The notes: generated by a model from the sequence alone, not told the origin. A stretch of 64,000 nt of DNA from Acidimicrobiaceae bacterium (GCA_020637235.1 JACJWG010000003.1:62001-126000); one strand, 5' to 3'; numbered from the stretch's first letter, positions 15,267 through 24,386 are shown. Numbers and translations are program-made.

Positions 15267-17336
15267 TCAGCGGGGGAGCGAGCGACGCAGGAAGTCGAGC
15301 TGGTGCAACAGGAGGTTCTCGGCCACGACCTCCTGCGGGGTCATGTGCGACACGCCCACCAGGGCCAGCAACTCGTGCGGCTTACCGGCGGCGAGCAACG
15401 CCGACGACAGCTGCAGCGAGTGCGCGGCGACCACGTTGTCGTCGGCGAGGCCGTGCACCAACAGCAGCGGGCGGGTGAGGTCCTTCGCCAGCGGCAGCAG
15501 GCTGGTCGCCGCATACGGCGCGGCGTCGACCGTGGGGTCGCCGAGGTAGCGCTCGGTGTAGTGCGTGTCGTACAACCGCCACTCGGTGACGGGCGCGCCG
15601 GCCACGGCGGCGTGGAACACATCGGGCCGCACCAACACGGCGAGCGCGGCCAGGTACCCGCCGAAGCTCCAGCCTCTGATCGCCACCCGCGACAGGTCGA
15701 GTTCGGGGTGCTCGGCGGCCGCGCCCTGCAGCGCGGCGATCTGGTCGTCGAGCGCCGCCGTCGCGAGGTCGCGGTGCACCGCCCGCTCCCAGGCCGACCC
15801 GCGACCGGGTGTCCCCCGGCCGTCCGCGACCACCACCGCGAACCCCTGGTCGGCGAACCACTGCGACGAGGCGTACGCGAGGTACGACTGCACCACGCGC
15901 TGCGCGTGCGGCCCGCCGTAGGGGTCGAGCAGCACGGGCAGTTTCGAGCCGTCGTGATCGCGCGGCAGCAACACGGCCGTCGCGATGCGCTGGTCGCCGA
16001 ATTCGTGCAGGGTGACGTTCGGTTCGACGAGCGGTGTCTCGGCGTGCGAGGCGAGGGCCCCGCCACCCGGCAGCGCCCACGAGGTACCCGGCCGGGCCAG
16101 CGAGGCGGAACGCACGAGCAGTGGTACCCCGTCGCTCACCGCGTGGATGCCGGGCTCGTCGGTGAGCGCCACCACCTCGGCGCCGTCCCAGCGGTAGACG
16201 TGCAGGACGGTGGCGTCGCCGAGCGGGTTGCCGAGGAAGGTGACGTCGTGGCCGACATGGGCGACCGATCGCACCTGCACCTCGGGCGGTGTGACGTCGA
16301 CTCCGTCGACGAGCAGGCACCGTCGTCCTTCCCGGTCGGCCGCGACGACCAGCCGACCGTCGTCGCTCATGGCGGGGCTGCCGGGTACGAGCTCCACCCA
16401 GGCGTCGTCGACGTCGGTGAACAGGGGCGCGGTGTCGCCGGTCTCGGGATCGCCCTCGAGCACGGCGGCGGTGCGCTGGTCGCGCGACTGCACACCGAGC
16501 AGCAGCCGGCCGTCCGGCGTCCACGACACCGTGGCGAGGTACGGGAACTCGTCGCGATCCCACATCACCTCGACCGAACCGCCGTCGAGCGCGAGCACGT
16601 GCAAGGTCACCTCGGGATTCGCCGTGCCCGCCGCGGGATACCGCACCACGTGCGGTTCGGTGCGTGGGTCGGCCGGGTCGCCGATGTGCCACCGCTGCAC
16701 CGGTGAGTTGTCCACCCGGCACGCCGCGATCGCCACGCCCTCCGGGTGCCACCAGTAGCCGCGGAAGCGGTGCATCTCCTCGGCGGCGACGAAGTCGGCG
16801 CTGCCCCAGGTGACCTCGGGGTCGGGATCGCCGGCGAGTTCCCAGCTGCTGCCGTCGAGTTCGGCGATGCGCAGCCGGGTGCCGCTCACGTACGCGAGCC
16901 GGCGGGCGAGGGGATCGGGACGCGGGTCGAACACCGGGCCCTCGACGACGAGTTCACGCGCCGCCCCGCTCAGCAACCCGGCGACGAACAGGCGTCCCGC
17001 GAGGGCGAACGCGGCGACGGTCGTGGCGCGGTCGGTGGCGTACGCGGTGATGCCACCTGCGCCCTCGCGCATCCGCTCGCGGCGGGCGCGTTCCTCCGGC
17101 GGCAGTTCGCTGTCGACGGCCTCGTCGGCCGAGGCGAGCAGCGCCACCGGGTCGGCCACGAGCACCTCGTCGTCGGTGGTGAGCGACCGTACCCAGAGGC
17201 AGTTCACCGGGTCGTCACCGGCGCGGCTGCGCAGGAACACCACTCGCTGCTCGTCGGTCGAGACGCTCACGTTGCGGGGCTCGCCGAGCGTGAACCGCTG
17301 GGTGCGTGCGTACTGCCGCGGGAAGGTGTCGCTCAT
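15267..17336 (-). CDS. S9B dipeptidyl-peptidase IV-like prolyl peptidase
   Basis: 689 residues. An N-terminal seven-bladed propeller of the DPP-IV type carries EEMHRFRGYWWHPEG, matching the family's Glu-Glu substrate-anchoring motif. The C-terminal alpha/beta-hydrolase domain has the nucleophile in GWSFGGYLAAL, the Asp in VHGLADDNV and the His in VGVSHMT. It should release N-terminal dipeptides after Pro or Ala. No signal peptide is present, so it is probably cytoplasmic and used in peptide recycling. ATG 17336 is chosen because TACCGT ends 7 bases upstream; the open frame extends further but without family similarity. Confidence 0.9.
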   Translation of the reverse strand: MSDTFPRQYARTQRFTLGEPRNVSVSTDEQRVVFLRSRAGDDPVNCLWVRSLTTDDEVLVADPVALLASADEAVDSELPPEERARRERMREGAGGITAYATDRATTVAAFALAGRLFVAGLLSGAARELVVEGPVFDPRPDPLARRLAYVSGTRLRIAELDGSSWELAGDPDPEVTWGSADFVAAEEMHRFRGYWWHPEGVAIAACRVDNSPVQRWHIGDPADPRTEPHVVRYPAAGTANPEVTLHVLALDGGSVEVMWDRDEFPYLATVSWTPDGRLLLGVQSRDQRTAAVLEGDPETGDTAPLFTDVDDAWVELVPGSPAMSDDGRLVVAADREGRRCLLVDGVDVTPPEVQVRSVAHVGHDVTFLGNPLGDATVLHVYRWDGAEVVALTDEPGIHAVSDGVPLLVRSASLARPGTSWALPGGGALASHAETPLVEPNVTLHEFGDQRIATAVLLPRDHDGSKLPVLLDPYGGPHAQRVVQSYLAYASSQWFADQGFAVVVADGRGTPGRGSAWERAVHRDLATAALDDQIAALQGAAAEHPELDLSRVAIRGWSFGGYLAALAVLVRPDVFHAAVAGAPVTEWRLYDTHYTERYLGDPTVDAAPYAATSLLPLAKDLTRPLLLVHGLADDNVVAAHSLQLSSALLAAGKPHELLALVGVSHMTPQEVVAENLLLHQLDFLRRSLPR

Positions 17337-17343
17337 CCCGAGC

Positions 17344-17349
17344 ACGGTA
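17344..17349 (-). promoter_or_regulatory. -10 element of DPP-IV-like gene
   Basis: TACCGT on the minus strand ends 7 bases before ATG 17336. Confidence 0.6.
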
Positions 17350-17400
17350 CCCGCGCCGGTCGGTGCCGTGTGCGGGCGGTGGTCGTGTCGAGTGCCGGGA

Positions 17401-18450
17401 TCAGGTCCCCGGGACGACGACGATCTTCGCGTGGGCCTCGGGGTTGCCGAGGTCGGCGAAGGCCTGGGGGACGCCGTCGACACCGACGGTGCCGGTGAGC
17501 CACGGGCTGAGATCGACACGCCCGTCGGCGATGTCGGCGAGCGCGCCGGCGAACTCGTCGGGGGTGTAGGCGAGCACGAACTGGATGTTGAGCTCGCGTC
17601 CGATGCCGAGCATCGGGTGGATCCGATCCTCCTGCATGCACGCCCCGACCACGAGGATGCGGCTGTCGCGAGGCGCCATCCGCATCGCCTGCTCGATCAT
17701 GCCCGGCACGCCGACCGCTTCGAAGATCACGAGCGGGTGCGCGCCGTCGACCTTGCGCCACGCCTCGATCGCCGGTGTCTCGCGGGGATCCACCACGACG
17801 TCGGCGCCGAGCTGCTCCGCGAGCTGGCGGCGCTTCGGCGAGAAGTCGGCGGCCACGATCGGGCCGATGCCACGCAGGCGGAGTTCGGCGATGCAGGCCA
17901 GGCCGACGGGGCCGCAGCCGAGCACGATCGCACTCTCGCCGCTGACGATCCGGCTCTTCACCACGGCGTGGGCGCCGACGGCCAGCGGCTCGGTGAGCGC
18001 GGCCATCTGCGCCGGCAGGCCGGTGGGCACCTTCAGTCCCATCAGTTCGTTCAGCACCATCAGCTCGGCGTAGCCGCCGTTGTAGACGTTCGAGTAGCCG
18101 AGCGGGTGCACCCCGTTGGCGTCGAAGCTCACCGGCATGCTCACCACGACGTCGCCGACCTTCAGGTTCTCGCAGCCGGGTCCGAGTTCGACCACCTCGC
18201 AGCAGAACTCGTGACCCATCACCGTGTCCTGGTGCGGATCGAACATCTTCGGCGCCATCGGATCGGCGGGCATGCCGTCGGACAGCTCGTCGCTCAACCG
18301 GCGGCTCTCCTCACCGTGCACCAGCATGTGCAGGTCGCTGCCACAGATGCCGCAGGCGAGCACCTTGGTCAGCACCTGGCCGGGGCCGGGGGTGGGATCG
18401 GGCAGGTCGTCGACCCGCAGTTGCCAGTCTCGCATCACGGCTGCACGCAT
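17401..18450 (-). CDS. Zinc-dependent alcohol dehydrogenase (MDR family)
   Basis: 349-residue medium-chain dehydrogenase/reductase. Catalytic-zinc ligands are visible: Cys in ACGICGSDLH and His-Glu in MGHEF. The cofactor Rossmann motif is VLGCGPVGLACIAEL. The GICGSD site is followed by a ~25-residue insert (EESRRLSDELSDGMPADPM) before GHEF, instead of the usual compact loop. The four-Cys structural zinc lobe is not evident. The substrate is unknown. ATG 18450 has TACGGT 7 bases upstream, so it is leaderless even though it lies only 35 bases downstream of the nucleoside hydrolase gene. Confidence 0.88.
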   Translation of the reverse strand: MRAAVMRDWQLRVDDLPDPTPGPGQVLTKVLACGICGSDLHMLVHGEESRRLSDELSDGMPADPMAPKMFDPHQDTVMGHEFCCEVVELGPGCENLKVGDVVVSMPVSFDANGVHPLGYSNVYNGGYAELMVLNELMGLKVPTGLPAQMAALTEPLAVGAHAVVKSRIVSGESAIVLGCGPVGLACIAELRLRGIGPIVAADFSPKRRQLAEQLGADVVVDPRETPAIEAWRKVDGAHPLVIFEAVGVPGMIEQAMRMAPRDSRILVVGACMQEDRIHPMLGIGRELNIQFVLAYTPDEFAGALADIADGRVDLSPWLTGTVGVDGVPQAFADLGNPEAHAKIVVVPGT

Positions 18451-18457
18451 ACGCGAG

Positions 18458-18463
18458 ACCGTA
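18458..18463 (-). promoter_or_regulatory. -10 element of alcohol dehydrogenase gene
   Basis: TACGGT on the minus strand ends 7 bases before ATG 18450. Confidence 0.6.
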
Positions 18464-18485
18464 GCGACCGAGGATCGCGCCGCCC

Positions 18486-19448
18486 TCAGCGGGAGAAGGC
18501 GGCGATCGCCTCGTCGATCACGTCGAAGCCGGCCTCGTCGTCGATGCGCTCGAGCACCCGGCAGTTGGGCGCCGGGCGGTCGAGCAGACGGCGGCGATCG
18601 ACGACGGTCATGCCACGGGTGAACTCGCCGCGCAGTTCGATCGCGACATGGGCGTCGGACGCCTCGAACAGCTCGGGGTGCGTGAGCGCGAGCACGGCAC
18701 AGGGATCGTGCACGGGCGCACCGAGCAGGCCGTCGTGGCGCGACACGTAGGTGCCACTGAAGAAGTCGAACAGGTCGGCCAGCACGGCGGCCAGCCGTCC
18801 GGGGATGCGACGAACCCTGGCGATGCGCTCGGGTGTCGCCTGGAATCCGTGGGTGAGGTGCAGCCCGCTCATCACGAGCGGGCCGCGGAACCCGAAGACC
18901 GTGGCCGCGGCCTCCGGGTCGCACCAGACGTTGAACTCGGCCGAGGCGGTGCGGTTGCCGAAGGTGCCGCCGCCCATGAGCGAGATGCCCGCCACACGAT
19001 CGGCGAGATCGGGTGCGGCGCGCAGCGCGAGAGCGACGTTGGTGAGCGGCCCCGTCGGCACGAGCCACGTCCCCTCGTTCGCTCGGCAGGTGTCGATGAT
19101 GAACGCGACGGCGTCGGCGCCGTCGGCGGGACGCACCGGTTCGGGGAGGTCGGCGCCGTCCATGCCGCTCTCGCCGTGCACGTAGTCGGCGTGCACCGGT
19201 GGCGCCACGAGCGGGCGGTCGGCGCCGGAGTGCACCTCGACGTCGATGCCGAGGAGGTCGCGCACGATCAGTGCATTGCGCGTCGTCCGGTCGAGCGGGG
19301 CGTTGCCGGCGACCGTGGTGATGCCGAGCAGTTCGGTGTGGCGAGCGGCGACGACGATCGCGATGGCGTCGTCGTGGCCCGGGTCGCAGTCGATCAGCAC
19401 GCGCGGACGGGTGGCGGCCGACGTGCCGGGCAGGTGCGACATGGGCAT
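18486..19448 (-). CDS. Inosine-uridine-type nucleoside hydrolase
   Basis: Splits nucleosides to base and ribose, using a Ca2+ bound by the N-terminal Asp cluster. 320 residues. The calcium/catalytic motif is LIDCDPGHDDAIAI, with later family segments GPLTNVALAL and EFNVWCDPEAA. Purine versus pyrimidine preference cannot be read from the sequence. ATG 19448 or ATG 19442 could be used; both lie shortly after the thiolase stop (19467), so the gene is probably read from the thiolase promoter. Released ribose could feed the pentose pathway, in which the nearby rpiB also acts; that link is inference. Confidence 0.9.
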   Translation of the reverse strand: MPMSHLPGTSAATRPRVLIDCDPGHDDAIAIVVAARHTELLGITTVAGNAPLDRTTRNALIVRDLLGIDVEVHSGADRPLVAPPVHADYVHGESGMDGADLPEPVRPADGADAVAFIIDTCRANEGTWLVPTGPLTNVALALRAAPDLADRVAGISLMGGGTFGNRTASAEFNVWCDPEAAATVFGFRGPLVMSGLHLTHGFQATPERIARVRRIPGRLAAVLADLFDFFSGTYVSRHDGLLGAPVHDPCAVLALTHPELFEASDAHVAIELRGEFTRGMTVVDRRRLLDRPAPNCRVLERIDDEAGFDVIDEAIAAFSR

Positions 19449-19466
19449 GGCGTGGCTCGGTCCGGC

Positions 19467-20948
19467 TCAGACGTGCAGCGCGCCGGCGTCGTCGAGGACG
19501 ACGTCACGGCCGACCCACTCGCCGTCGCACATGGCTGCGGCGAGCGCCGGGTCGGTGGAGTCGCCCCACGCGCGCCGGCCGTCGGCGAGCAGACAGGCGG
19601 CGATCGCGCGCTCGGGGGCACCGTCGCGGTCGAACATCACGGTGTATGCCTCGATGGTCGCCGGACCGGCGGCCTCGGCGGGCGGCGCGAGTTCGCGGCG
19701 GGGCATCGCGTCGATCTCGTCCTGGGGATACGCATGACGGAACGGCTCGGCCGGTGCCGCCGTGGAGTACACGCCGAACGCGTGCTTCGTGGTGTAGCCG
19801 CCGTTGGCCCACACGAGACCTTTCGATCCGGGCTGTTCGCGGAGCCGCTGCATCATCGTCGCGATCGCGTGCATCACGTAGTTGTTCCACGGACCACCGG
19901 CGAAGGGCAGACCGCCGGTGAGCGTGAGTTGGCGGTCGAGCTCGAGACCCAGGCTCTGTGCGCCGAGCTGCACCGCCGAGGGGAAGCACGAATAGAGATC
20001 GACGAGGTCGATGTCGTCGATGGTGAGCCCGGCGAGCTCGAGCGCGAGACGACCGCCGAGCTCGATCGCCGGCGTCTCGTGGAACGACCATCGGTGCGAG
20101 ATGAACTGGTGCTCGTGGCAGTCCGTACCCGAGTGCGGGAACACCCACCGGTCCTCCGGCACGCCCAGGCGTCGCGCCGCCTCGACCGACGTCATCAGGA
20201 GCGCCGCACCCATGTCGACGTCGTTGTTGGAGTTCATGTACTTCACGTACGGCAGGCCGATCATCCGGTTGTCGGGGCCGACGGTGCGGATCTCCTCCGC
20301 GGACTTGGCGTCGCGGATCCAGGCCTTCGGGTTCGCGGCCGCCACCTCGCTGAAGCGCGCCCACAGCTCGCTGATCCGCACCAGGTGGTCCTCGGGTGAA
20401 CGGCCGGCTGCAGCTCGGATCGCCGTCTCGAACATCGGGTACACCTGCACCGGCATCATGATCTGACGGGCGGTCTCGTCCGGGTGGTTCATCACCAGGT
20501 CCTCGCCGAGCATCACCGGCTCGCTGCCCTCGGGAGCCTTCGGCCAGTCGAGTTCGACACCGAGCTTGCGCGCACGCATGCGGGTGCGCCACGCCTCGGC
20601 GCCGGTGAGGATCGCGACGTCGACGTCGCCACGCAGGATCGCGAGCGCCGTCGAGTTCACGAGCGACTGCGGGCTGTTGCCACCCATCGGCGTCATCGCG
20701 AACTCGCGGCTGGCCACGCCGAGCTGGTCGGCGAGCACCTGTGCCGGATTGCCGTATTTCCAGCTGATCAGGCCGACGACGCGGATCGTGTCGACGTCGG
20801 CCAGCGCGTCCAGGCCGGCGTCGGCGACGGCCTCGCCGACGGCGAGCGCCATCAATCCGACCGGATCGAGAGCATCGTCGAGGCCCTGGGCGCGATGGAG
20901 GGACTGGCCGGCGCCGACGAGGACGGGGGTGCGGGGATCGATCGTCAC
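19467..20948 (-). CDS. Thiolase-like acetyl-CoA acetyltransferase (SCP-x type)
   Basis: 493 residues, longer than classical thiolases (~390). It resembles the actinobacterial SCP-x-like thiolases, with a thiolase core and an extra C-terminal ~90-residue OB-fold-like part (VMFDRDGAPERAIAACLL). Core segments include GNSPQSLVNSTALAI in the position of the nucleophile loop, VDLYSCFPSAVQ, and GGLPFAGGPWNNY near the C-terminal active site. In the nucleophile loop Ser or Asn stands where biosynthetic thiolases have Cys, as in several SCP-x relatives. The reaction (thiolytic or retro-aldol side-chain cleavage) is therefore uncertain. GTG 20948 has TAGCCT 8 bases upstream. Confidence 0.8.
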   Translation of the reverse strand: MTIDPRTPVLVGAGQSLHRAQGLDDALDPVGLMALAVGEAVADAGLDALADVDTIRVVGLISWKYGNPAQVLADQLGVASREFAMTPMGGNSPQSLVNSTALAILRGDVDVAILTGAEAWRTRMRARKLGVELDWPKAPEGSEPVMLGEDLVMNHPDETARQIMMPVQVYPMFETAIRAAAGRSPEDHLVRISELWARFSEVAAANPKAWIRDAKSAEEIRTVGPDNRMIGLPYVKYMNSNNDVDMGAALLMTSVEAARRLGVPEDRWVFPHSGTDCHEHQFISHRWSFHETPAIELGGRLALELAGLTIDDIDLVDLYSCFPSAVQLGAQSLGLELDRQLTLTGGLPFAGGPWNNYVMHAIATMMQRLREQPGSKGLVWANGGYTTKHAFGVYSTAAPAEPFRHAYPQDEIDAMPRRELAPPAEAAGPATIEAYTVMFDRDGAPERAIAACLLADGRRAWGDSTDPALAAAMCDGEWVGRDVVLDDAGALHV

Positions 20949-20956
20949 GGCCGCCG

Positions 20957-20962
20957 AGGCTA
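20957..20962 (-). promoter_or_regulatory. -10 element of thiolase gene
   Basis: TAGCCT on the minus strand ends 8 bases before GTG 20948. Confidence 0.6.
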
Positions 20963-21038
20963 GGGAACACCGTGGTGCGACGAAGAACCCGGCCGTGACG
21001 CAGGACTCGTGCCGCCGGGCCGTCGGGCCACTGCCACC

Positions 21039-21044
21039 TAGACT
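21039..21044 (+). promoter_or_regulatory. -10 element of rpiB-glyA
   Basis: TAGACT ends 8 bases before GTG 21053. It probably drives rpiB and glyA. Confidence 0.6.
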
Positions 21045-21052
21045 CGCTCGAC

Positions 21053-21499
21053 GTGTCCCGCATCGCCATCGGTTCCGATCACGCCGGCTACGACCTGAAG
21101 CACCATGTCGTCAACGTGCTGCGCGAGCAGGGCCACGACGTCGACGACCTCGGCACCGATTCGACGGCGAGCGTCGACTACGTCGAGTTCTGCGCGAACG
21201 TCGGTCGCGCCGTTCGCGACGGCCGGGCCGACCTCGGCATCGTGCTCGGTGGCAGCGGCCAGGGCGAGCAGCTCGCAGCCAACAAGGTGCGCGGGGTGCG
21301 CGCCGCGTTGTGCAACGACCTCTACACCGCCCGCATGGCGCGCGCCCACAACGACGCCAACGTGCTCAGCATCGGCGCCCGGGTGGTGGGCGTTGGGCTG
21401 GCCGAGGAGATCCTGGCTACGTTCTTGACCACCCCCTTCGAAGGTGGCCGCCACCTCCGCCGTGTGCAGCAGCTCATGGCCCTCGAGCAGGAGTTCTGA
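21053..21499 (+). CDS. rpiB: Ribose-5-phosphate isomerase B
   Basis: Interconverts ribose-5-phosphate and ribulose-5-phosphate. 148 residues. The N-terminus RIAIGSDHAGYDLK is the family signature. The active-site loop is GGSGQGEQLAANKV, where E. coli RpiB has a catalytic cysteine. M. tuberculosis RpiB has the same Ser/Glu-type loop and uses Glu as the base, so this belongs to the cysteine-less class. GTG start with a -10 box 8 bases upstream. glyA starts 2 bases after its stop. Confidence 0.93.
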   Translation: MSRIAIGSDHAGYDLKHHVVNVLREQGHDVDDLGTDSTASVDYVEFCANVGRAVRDGRADLGIVLGGSGQGEQLAANKVRGVRAALCNDLYTARMARAHNDANVLSIGARVVGVGLAEEILATFLTTPFEGGRHLRRVQQLMALEQEF

Positions 21500-21500
21500 C

Positions 21501-22745
21501 ATGCCGTTCCCCAGCGACACCACGCCGGACACCGAGGTGTTCGGCCTCATCGAGCGCGAGGTCGAGCGGCAGTGCACCGGACTGCAGCTCATCGCGAGCG
21601 AGAACTTCACGTCGCCCGCCGTGATGCAGGCCGTCGGCTCGGCGCTCACCAACAAGTACGCCGAGGGCTACCCCGGCAAGCGCTACTACGGCGGCAACGC
21701 CATCGTCGACGACATCGAGGCGATCGCGATCGATCGGGTGAAGCGACTGTTCGGCGCCGAGCACGCCAACGTGCAACCGCACAGCGGCGCCAACGCCAAC
21801 ATGTGCGCGTACCAGGCGGTGCTCCAGCCGGGCGACACCGTGCTCGGCCTCAGCCTCGACCACGGTGGCCACCTCACCCACGGCTCGCCCGTCAACGCGA
21901 GCGGCAAGCTCTACCACTTCGTCGCCTACAAGGTCACGCCCGGTGACGAGCGGATCGACATGGACCAGGTGCGCGACCTCGCGCTCGAGCACCGCCCGAA
22001 GTTGATCGTGGCGGGCACCACCAGCTACCCCCGCCGGCTGGATCCCGCACCGTTCAAGGCGATCGCCGACGAGGTCGGTGCGATGTTCCTGTTCGACGCC
22101 GCGCACATCGCCGGGCTCATCGCCGGTGGGGTGCACCCCAACCCGGTGCCGTACGCCGACATCGTGACGTTCACCACGCACAAGACGCTGCGCGGCCCGC
22201 GAGGCGGCTGCATCCTGTCGACGGCCGAGCACGCCGCAGCCATCGACAAGGCGGTCTTCCCCGGGTGGCAGGGCGGACCGCTGGAGCACGTGATCGCGGG
22301 CAAGGCGGTCGCGTTCCACGAGGCCGCACAGCCGACGTTCGCCGACTACGCCCGGCAGATCGTCACCAACGCGAGCGCGCTCGCGGAGGCGCTCGTGCAG
22401 CAAGGCTTCCGGCTCGTGAGCGGCGGCACCGACATCCACCTGATGGTGGTCGACCTCCGCCCCTTCGACGCCGAGCTCACCGGCAAGGAGGCACAGGCGG
22501 TGCTCGACCTCGCCGGGATCACGCTCAACAAGAACAGCATCCCCGACGACCCCCGGAGCCCGTTCGTGACGAGCGGTGTGCGCATCGGGACCCCGTCGGT
22601 CACGACGCAGGGGATGCAGGAACCCGAGATGGCGCAGATCGCCGCACTCATCGCTCGGGCGCTGCGCCACCGCACGGACGACGCCGCGCTCGCCGCGGTG
22701 AAGGCCGAGGTCGCCGAGCTCTGCGGCCGCTTCCCCGCGTACTGA
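21501..22745 (+). CDS. glyA: Serine hydroxymethyltransferase
   Basis: PLP enzyme interconverting serine and glycine and charging tetrahydrofolate with one-carbon units. 414 residues, normal. Hallmarks are LIASENFTSPAV, NKYAEGYPGKRYYGGN and the PLP lysine in FTTHKTLRGPRGG. ATG 21501 lies one base after the rpiB stop, with CAGGAG upstream. The linkage rpiB-glyA-wecA-atp is conserved in other actinobacteria. Confidence 0.97.
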   Translation: MPFPSDTTPDTEVFGLIEREVERQCTGLQLIASENFTSPAVMQAVGSALTNKYAEGYPGKRYYGGNAIVDDIEAIAIDRVKRLFGAEHANVQPHSGANANMCAYQAVLQPGDTVLGLSLDHGGHLTHGSPVNASGKLYHFVAYKVTPGDERIDMDQVRDLALEHRPKLIVAGTTSYPRRLDPAPFKAIADEVGAMFLFDAAHIAGLIAGGVHPNPVPYADIVTFTTHKTLRGPRGGCILSTAEHAAAIDKAVFPGWQGGPLEHVIAGKAVAFHEAAQPTFADYARQIVTNASALAEALVQQGFRLVSGGTDIHLMVVDLRPFDAELTGKEAQAVLDLAGITLNKNSIPDDPRSPFVTSGVRIGTPSVTTQGMQEPEMAQIAALIARALRHRTDDAALAAVKAEVAELCGRFPAY

Positions 22746-22767
22746 TCGCCGCACGAGATCGCACACC

Positions 22768-23886
22768 GTGCCCGGCATCGGCTCGTACCTCCTCGTCGGA
22801 GCCGTCGCTGCCGTCGCGACCTTCGCGGTCACGCCGCTCGTGAAGCGCGTCGCCCGTCGCGTCGGGTGGGTGTACGAGCCGAACGAGCGCACGGTGCACA
22901 CCGTGCCGCTGCCCGACGTCGGTGGCATCGCCCTGTTCGTCGGCTTCCTCGTCGCGTTCGGGGTGTCGCGCCTGATGGACGGCTTCGATCCGCTCTTCGC
23001 GCGCAACTCCGAGCCGTTCGGCGTGCTCGTCGCGGCCACCGTCATGTTGCTGCTCGGTCTGATCGACGACGTCCGCGACATCTCGGCGCCGGCGAAGGTG
23101 GCCGGCACCGTGGTCGCCGGGGTGGTGCTCGTCAACTTCGGCGTGACGATGTTCTTGTTCCGCCTGCCGTTCCTCGGCGTCACCTACCTCGGCGACGACT
23201 GGATCCCGCTCGTCACCGTGCTGTGGATCCTCGGGATCAGCACGGCGATCAACCTGATCGACGGGCTCGACGGACTCGCCGCCGGCATCGTGGCGATCGG
23301 TGCGTTCTCGTTCTTCCTGTACAGCCAGCACCTGAGCGAGCAGCGGCTGTTGCTCGAACCGAACATCGGGCCGCTGATCGCGATCATCACGGTGGGTGCC
23401 TGCGTCGGCTTCCTGCCGCACAACTTCAATCCTGCTCGGATCTTCATGGGTGACAGCGGCGCGCTGTTCCTCGGGTTGCTGATGGCCGTCAGCACGAGCG
23501 TGGTGGGCGGTCGCGAGGCCCCCGGTGCCGAGACCGACTCGGGCGGCCAGGCGTACTTCTTCCTCGCGCCATTGTTCATCCCGCTGTTCATCCTGGGCGT
23601 GCCGATCCTCGACACGCTGTGGGCCATCGCGCGCCGGGCCCGCAGCGGCCGAGGCGTGGCGACGGCCGACAAGGGCCACCTGCACCATCGGTTGATGGAG
23701 ATGGGGCACGGGCAGCGGCGCAGCGTGCTCATCCTCTGGGGATGGACCACGCTGCTCAGCGCGCTGGTGCTGTACCCGGTGATCACCGACAGCGGCGTGT
23801 CGTACATCCCGGTGGGCGCCGGCATGTTGCTGCTCGCGCTCTACACCGTGATGCACCCCGAGATCCGGCGGCGCTCGCTGGACTGA
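22768..23886 (+). CDS. wecA: Undecaprenyl-phosphate GlcNAc-1-phosphate transferase (WecA/Rfe type)
   Basis: Polytopic membrane enzyme that moves a sugar-1-phosphate from a UDP-sugar to a polyprenyl phosphate; in actinobacteria the homologue begins arabinogalactan-type wall linker synthesis. 372 residues, about 10-11 hydrophobic segments. Family motifs are LPDVGGIALF, the Asp pair in LGLIDDVRD, NLIDGLDGLAAG, FMGDSGALFLG and the histidine motif KGHLHHRLMEMGH. GTG 22768 lies 22 bases after glyA. The position immediately before the atp operon matches rfe in mycobacteria. Confidence 0.9.
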   Translation: MPGIGSYLLVGAVAAVATFAVTPLVKRVARRVGWVYEPNERTVHTVPLPDVGGIALFVGFLVAFGVSRLMDGFDPLFARNSEPFGVLVAATVMLLLGLIDDVRDISAPAKVAGTVVAGVVLVNFGVTMFLFRLPFLGVTYLGDDWIPLVTVLWILGISTAINLIDGLDGLAAGIVAIGAFSFFLYSQHLSEQRLLLEPNIGPLIAIITVGACVGFLPHNFNPARIFMGDSGALFLGLLMAVSTSVVGGREAPGAETDSGGQAYFFLAPLFIPLFILGVPILDTLWAIARRARSGRGVATADKGHLHHRLMEMGHGQRRSVLILWGWTTLLSALVLYPVITDSGVSYIPVGAGMLLLALYTVMHPEIRRRSLD

Positions 23887-23930
23887 GCGCTCACGCGACG
23901 TGAGCCCGGGTGACGCAGCGCGGCTACGGT

Positions 23931-23959
23931 TTGGACCGGCGTCGTGGGGTGGCTAGATT
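23931..23959 (+). promoter_or_regulatory. Promoter of the ATP synthase operon
   Basis: TTGGAC (23931-23936), a 17-base spacer and TAGATT (23954-23959) make the best sigma-70-like promoter in the window. Transcription would begin near 23966, about 58 bases before the first atp gene. Confidence 0.7.
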
Positions 23960-24023
23960 GTGTCCGCGTTCACAAGCTCCGCACAACGTCGTGCACGTGC
24001 AACGCGCCCCAGGTCAGGACCCC

Positions 24024-24386
24024 GTGAGACTCGTTCCCCGCCCCAAGTCGATCGACGCCGACGACAACGTCGGACGTGGCATGGACTTCGCGTTGGTGAC
24101 CCTGGTGTTCCTCGGCATCGGCTGGGTGATCGACCGGGCGCTCGGCACCCGCCCGGCGTTCATGATCGGCTGCGTGGTGTTCGCCGTCGCCGGCCAGTTC
24201 GTGAAGATGTACTACGAGTACGAGGCCACGATGCGCGGCCACGAGGCCGAACTCGCCGCCGCACGCGACGCCGCACCGCGTGCATCGGTGGTGCTCGAGG
24301 ACCTCGCGTACGAGCCGCTGCAGATCCCGTCCGAACGCGACCAGCCGCTCGGACGCGATGGCCGGGACCACGAGGTCGACGCATGA
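24024..24386 (+). CDS. AtpZ/AtpI-type membrane protein
   Basis: Small membrane protein at the head of the atp operon, 120 residues from GTG 24024. Two hydrophobic helices (FALVTLVFLGIGWVIDRALG and PAFMIGCVVFAVAGQFVKMY) match the AtpZ/AtpI group, which assists c-ring assembly or Mg2+ handling in other bacteria. A charged C-terminal tail follows. AGGTCAGGA lies just upstream of GTG 24024; GTG 23991 and 23997 are alternatives. The stop overlaps the next start (ATGA). Confidence 0.75.
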   Translation: MRLVPRPKSIDADDNVGRGMDFALVTLVFLGIGWVIDRALGTRPAFMIGCVVFAVAGQFVKMYYEYEATMRGHEAELAAARDAAPRASVVLEDLAYEPLQIPSERDQPLGRDGRDHEVDA

